Below are positions 6,023 to 8,442 of a DNA stretch of 8,442 bases, in pieces (position 1 is the first letter of the stretch; every line of letters starts with the position of its first letter). The notes beneath the pieces were generated by a model that ran no database searches, was not told the origin of the DNA, and was given only the letters and a program-made list of their open reading frames with translations. Where the stretch lies: assembly GCA_017420825.1 (NCBI GenBank), contig JAFQNU010000229.1:1-8442 (forward strand), in the 5' to 3' direction. The position numbers and the translations under genes were made by a program. The DNA is from Clostridia bacterium. GTDB taxonomy: Bacteria; Bacillota; Clostridia; UBA1381.

Positions 6023-7297
6023 ATGAAAAGGTTTAAGGTAATATTGATGGGAGCAGGAAGCCGAGGCAGAAACTACACCGATATAATGGCACATTATTCC
6101 GACCGTTTTGAAGTTGTGGGTGTTGCTGACCCTGTGAAAGAGCGCAGAGAGTACATAAGAGAAAAACATAATATTTCGCCTGACAAATGTTTTGAAAGAT
6201 GGGAGGAAATGTTAAGTATTCCGAAGTTTGCAGATATAGCAATAATTGCTACTCTTGACCAGGACCATGTTGGGCCTGCGGTAAAAGCGGCAGAGCTTGG
6301 CTACGATATGTTGCTTGAGAAGCCTATTGCGCCAACAGCAGAGGATTGTGCAAAAATAAAGAAAGCGGCTGATGCTAACGGTGTTAAGGCTGTTGTGTGT
6401 CACGTTTTAAGATACACACCTATGTATTCAGGACTGAAAAAATTGCTTGATGACGGCGTTATAGGTGAGATTATGTCGGTTGACCACATTGAGGCTGTTG
6501 GAAATACTCATCAGGCACACAGCTTTGTAAGAGGTAACTGGAGAACAACAAAGGAAACATCATGTATGCTACTGCAAAAATCCTGTCATGACCTTGATTT
6601 GATACAGTGGCTTACAGGGAAGGAATGTACAAGAATACAATCCTTCGGAAGCCTTACTCACTTTACAAAGGAAAACGCACCGGATGGCGCACCAGACCGT
6701 TGTACTGACAACTGTCCGTATAATGAGGAATGTTATTACAGTGCTTATAAGCATTATTACAATGAGGGCGCTACAATCGGCTCTAAAAGAGCAGTAACTA
6801 AGATGCCTGAGCCGACAGATGAGCAAATTTTAAAAGCACTTGCAGAAGGCCCTTATGGAAGATGTGTTTATAAGTGTGATAATGACGTTGTTGACCATCA
6901 GACAGTTAATATGGAATTTGCAGATTCAATGACAGTAACATTCTCAATGAATGCCTTTAATGAAGGCGGCAGACGTACACGAATTATGGGAACAAAGGGA
7001 GAAATAAACGCATACGAAAATCAGGCACATATATATAGCTTTGCAGACAGGAAAACAACAACTGTTCAGCTAGCTCCGGAGGGACTCGGAGAGACTATTG
7101 AGTCAGGTCATGGCGGCGGAGACGGCGGAATTGTCAATGCTCTTTATGACTACCTTGCAGGAATAAGAAAAGCAACAGAAGTGTCTGAGCTTGATATTTC
7201 CTTTAAAAATCATTTGCTTGTGTTTGCGGCAGAAGAGTCACGTAAGAATGGAACTGTTGTAGATATGAAGGAATTTACCGAAAACTTGTTGAAATAA
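6023..7297 (+). CDS. Gfo/Idh/MocA family NAD(P)-dependent oxidoreductase with cysteine cluster
   Basis: A 424-residue soluble protein. The N-terminal Rossmann domain has GAGSRG (10-15) and an acidic D36 at the end of strand 2, which favours NAD(H). EKP (99-101) supplies the family lysine K100, and CHDLDLIQWL (188-197) gives the His/Asp pair of the substrate domain. These enzymes oxidise or reduce sugars, inositols and related compounds; substrate cannot be told here. Unusual for the classic family are five cysteines in two groups, C227, C231, C237 within DRCTDNCPYNEEC, and C281, C285 within GRCVYKCDNDVVDH, which could hold a metal or Fe-S cluster. The insert makes it longer than the usual 330-390 residues. 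ATG at 6023 is nine bases after AAGGG (6009-6013). It is transcribed alone, so no operon partner hints at the pathway. Confidence 0.92.
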   Translation: MKRFKVILMGAGSRGRNYTDIMAHYSDRFEVVGVADPVKERREYIREKHNISPDKCFERWEEMLSIPKFADIAIIATLDQDHVGPAVKAAELGYDMLLEKPIAPTAEDCAKIKKAADANGVKAVVCHVLRYTPMYSGLKKLLDDGVIGEIMSVDHIEAVGNTHQAHSFVRGNWRTTKETSCMLLQKSCHDLDLIQWLTGKECTRIQSFGSLTHFTKENAPDGAPDRCTDNCPYNEECYYSAYKHYYNEGATIGSKRAVTKMPEPTDEQILKALAEGPYGRCVYKCDNDVVDHQTVNMEFADSMTVTFSMNAFNEGGRRTRIMGTKGEINAYENQAHIYSFADRKTTTVQLAPEGLGETIESGHGGGDGGIVNALYDYLAGIRKATEVSELDISFKNHLLVFAAEESRKNGTVVDMKEFTENLLK

Positions 7298-7315
7298 AAA
7301 CGAATAATCAAAATA

Positions 7316-7348
7316 CCCGATGCTAAAAATGAGCATCGGGCATTTTTT
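7316..7348 (+). terminator. Terminator between convergent genes
   Basis: CCCGATGCT (7316-7324) pairs perfectly with AGCATCGGG (7332-7340), loop AAAAATG, followed by CATTTTTT. On the minus strand the hairpin is followed by TATTTTGATT, so it may also stop the XRE-gene transcript arriving from the right. Confidence 0.9.
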
Positions 7349-7372
7349 GAGTCAATTTTTAATGGAACTTTT

Positions 7373-7672
7373 TTAAAAATCCCCTTTTTTTACCATTGTT
7401 TTTAAAAACTCGGTTAGCACTGTTTTTTGCTCGTTGCTTAATTCACTTATCACTCTATTCAATTCAGTTTCCTTATCTTCATCAACAAAAAACCTTTCTA
7501 ATGTTATTCCAAGAGCATCGCAAATATATGACAAATATTCAACTGTCGGCTGTTTTTTTCCAAGTTCTAAATCTCTTAAATAGCTTTGGGATATTCCTGC
7601 AAGATTTGCAAGCTTATTAACTGTTATGTTCTGTTTTTGTCTAAAAAATTTAATTCTTTCACCTACATTCAC
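7373..7672 (-). CDS. XRE-family helix-turn-helix transcriptional regulator
   Basis: A small DNA-binding protein of 99 residues from the chosen start. It opens with NVGERIKFFRQ and has a Cro/C1-type helix-turn-helix over residues 4-58: KLANLAGISQSYLRDLELGK is the turn and recognition helix, then QPTVEYLSYICDALGI closes the five-helix fold. The tail (about 65-99) is charged and helical, likely for dimerisation. A longer reading from GTG at 7681 adds three residues, but GAGGTG at 7684-7679 would overlap that codon, whereas GTG at 7672 follows it by six bases and gives the usual family N-terminus. It is divergent from the secreted-protein gene across a gap rich in repeats, so control of itself and that neighbour is a fair inference. 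Targets and signal are unknown. Confidence 0.9.
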   Translation of the reverse strand: MNVGERIKFFRQKQNITVNKLANLAGISQSYLRDLELGKKQPTVEYLSYICDALGITLERFFVDEDKETELNRVISELSNEQKTVLTEFLKTMVKKGDF

Positions 7673-7678
7673 ATAAAG

Positions 7679-7684
7679 CACCTC
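7679..7684 (-). promoter_or_regulatory. Ribosome binding site deciding the XRE start
   Basis: GAGGTG read on the minus strand, six bases before GTG at 7672-7670. Its last three bases are the alternative GTG at 7681-7679, which has no other upstream Shine-Dalgarno at proper spacing. Confidence 0.65.
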
Positions 7685-7698
7685 ATTTCTATAACTTT

Positions 7699-7707
7699 AT
7701 TATATCA
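7699..7707 (-). promoter_or_regulatory. Extended -10 promoter of the XRE gene
   Basis: TGATATAAT on the minus strand (7707-7699) is a perfect extended -10. No good -35 lies 16-18 bases upstream (TAATTT at the 17-base position), so basal strength may be modest. Confidence 0.6.
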
Positions 7708-7738
7708 TATCTAAAACAATTAAATTACATTTTTAGTA

Positions 7739-7767
7739 TTGACTTTTTATCTCTATTGATATATAAT
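7739..7767 (+). promoter_or_regulatory. Promoter of the secreted-protein gene
   Basis: TTGACT (7739-7744), 17 bases, TATAAT (7762-7767) are near consensus. Expected start is about 7774, leaving a leader of roughly 150 bases before the ATG at 7927, much longer than for any other gene here. It is divergent from the XRE promoter, with the -10 boxes about 55 bases apart. Confidence 0.75.
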
Positions 7768-7771
7768 TGTA

Positions 7772-7806
7772 CTGTCATAGACATAATCAATGACCATTTG
7801 TGACAG
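7772..7806 (+). repeat. Inverted repeat at the predicted transcription start
   Basis: CTGTCA (7772-7777) and TGACAG (7801-7806) are perfect inverted copies; as RNA the pairing extends to 9 bp with two G-U pairs (7772-7780 with 7798-7806). A smaller TGTC-ATA-GACA palindrome (7773-7783) lies in the left arm. The position just past the -10 box fits an operator for the divergent XRE protein or a 5'-end mRNA hairpin. Confidence 0.45.
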
Positions 7807-7844
7807 AACGATGAATTTTCGTATTTTTATGTAAATTAACACAA

Positions 7845-7853
7845 AGGAGGGAG
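7845..7853 (+). promoter_or_regulatory. Strong Shine-Dalgarno not belonging to the main gene
   Basis: AGGAGGGAG is the best anti-16S match seen in the window, yet it is about 75 bases before the ATG at 7927, which has its own AAAGGA at 7913-7918. The AGGAGG core sits nine bases before TTG at 7860. Confidence 0.55.
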
Positions 7854-7859
7854 TTTTAC

Positions 7860-7886
7860 TTGAGTATATTCCATAAGATTATGTAA
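7860..7886 (+). CDS. Possible eight-residue leader peptide
   Basis: TTG at 7860 opens a frame of eight codons (MSIFHKIM) ending in TAA at 7884-7886, placed nine bases after AGGAGG. It lies in the long leader of the secreted-protein gene, ending 40 bases before its ATG. It could be a regulatory leader peptide whose translation affects the downstream gene, or a relic of a lost gene start. The residues show no codon run suggesting amino-acid attenuation, and no terminator/antiterminator pair is evident. The start is TTG and the length is tiny, so the call rests mainly on the ribosome binding site. Confidence 0.3.
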   Translation: MSIFHKIM

Positions 7887-7926
7887 ATCATCTGCTGTCA
7901 ACAATAAAATTGAAAGGAATAATATT

Positions 7927-8442
7927 ATGAAAAAAATAATTAGTTTAATTATATGTTGTATTCAAATATGTGTGTGTTCAATAACAATAGGATATGCCGA
8001 AACAAATATTAATAAAGTTAAAATACCTGCACAACTCGTCCATTTTGGAGCACGATTACGTGATGAGGTGAGCGTTGGTGGAAAACAATATATACGAGTT
8101 TCCATCAATAATGTCAATGGACTTATGGATGCGAATACCCATGAAATTCATTTTTCCAGTTTGGAGTCTACTTTTAAATTAAGCGATAATTTATTGGCTA
8201 TAGTATATGTTTTTGAAGAAAGAATAGAAATTTACAATATTGCAACAAACAGTCATATAGGAACATTTAAAAATTTAACTCAAACTTTTTCTGACAACGG
8301 TGGATATGTACAAAAATCAACCGATGGAAAATGGTATTTTATGGATAAAGACGGCAACATTAGTAACAACGGCATACTTAGTGACGAATATGATATACTC
8401 GTGGGCTACGGAAATAATTTTTGTTACGGAAAGCATGGTTCA
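7927..8442 (+). CDS. Secreted protein of unknown function, partial (3' end outside window)
   Basis: The frame is open from ATG 7927 to the window end, 172 residues visible. The N-terminus is a signal peptide: KK at 2-3, a hydrophobic core at about 4-22 and a likely cleavage after GYA (22-24). The core carries four cysteines (10, 11, 15, 17), which is unusual, but no good lipobox. The mature part is rich in Asn, Ile and aromatic residues and looks beta-rich. DGKWYFMDKDGN (133-144) followed by SDEYDIL resembles one WG/KWG-type repeat unit (x-G-K-W-G-x-x-D-x-x-G), usually found in multiples, so more copies may lie downstream. I do not recognise the protein otherwise. AAAGGA at 7913-7918, eight bases upstream, supports the start. 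It is probably controlled through the long leader and the divergent XRE gene. Confidence 0.8.
   Translation, partial: MKKIISLIICCIQICVCSITIGYAETNINKVKIPAQLVHFGARLRDEVSVGGKQYIRVSINNVNGLMDANTHEIHFSSLESTFKLSDNLLAIVYVFEERIEIYNIATNSHIGTFKNLTQTFSDNGGYVQKSTDGKWYFMDKDGNISNNGILSDEYDILVGYGNNFCYGKHGS

Noticed and set aside
7396..7620. Plus-strand 74-codon frame opposite the XRE gene
   Set aside because: It is a shadow of the regulator's codons with no ribosome binding site and no sensible composition, while the minus-strand frame has a clear HTH domain.
7811..7834. Seven-residue frame MNFRIFM as a second leader peptide
   Set aside because: No usable Shine-Dalgarno sequence precedes its ATG, unlike the frame at 7860.
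7927..8000. Lipoprotein signal in the exported protein
   Set aside because: Cysteines lie within the hydrophobic core but none follows a proper L-[AS]-[GA] lipobox; a plain signal peptidase I site after GYA fits better.

Overview
The window looks like chromosomal DNA from an AT-rich, low-GC Gram-positive of the class Clostridia. The support is indirect: TTG and GTG starts with strong purine-rich ribosome binding sites, promoters of the TTGACA / TGnTATAAT kind, a tRNA with encoded CCA, T-tailed terminators, and protein families typical of gut Clostridia (stand-alone ECF S component, BrkB/YihY protein, SpoVB/MurJ-like flippase, TtcA-like PP-loop protein). Genus cannot be fixed from sequence alone.

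Region 1 (1-404) holds the terminator of an upstream unit (41-80), then about 250 bases with no convincing gene, then a consensus promoter (335-363). Region 2 (405-2720) is a plus-strand unit: ECF transporter S component, six-helix BrkB/YihY membrane protein, pyrroline-5-carboxylate reductase (proC, TTG start, overlapping the previous gene by 8 bases) and tRNA-Arg(CCG), closed by a strong terminator at 2689-2720. Internal promoters sit directly before the BrkB start and in the 3' end of proC, so the tRNA can be made separately.

Region 3 (2773-5862) is a compact three-gene operon with its own promoter and terminator: pgsA (phosphatidylglycerophosphate synthase), a ttcA-like tRNA thiolation gene, and a 14-helix-class lipid-linked sugar flippase. 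It joins membrane-lipid synthesis, tRNA modification and envelope assembly. The terminator overlaps the last codons of the flippase gene and the stop codon is the hairpin loop. Region 4 (5933-7348) is a single-gene unit for a Gfo/Idh/MocA oxidoreductase with an unusual cysteine cluster, with its own promoter, a leader hairpin and a terminator.

Region 5 (7373-8442) has a small minus-strand XRE-type regulator divergent from a secreted protein of unknown function that runs off the window end. The 254-base gap between them carries opposed promoters, an inverted repeat at the predicted plus-strand transcription start, a 10-base direct repeat, and a short open frame behind the best Shine-Dalgarno sequence of the window. 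This control region is the least ordinary part of the window. Nothing here clearly amounts to a new multi-gene system; most of the window is housekeeping.
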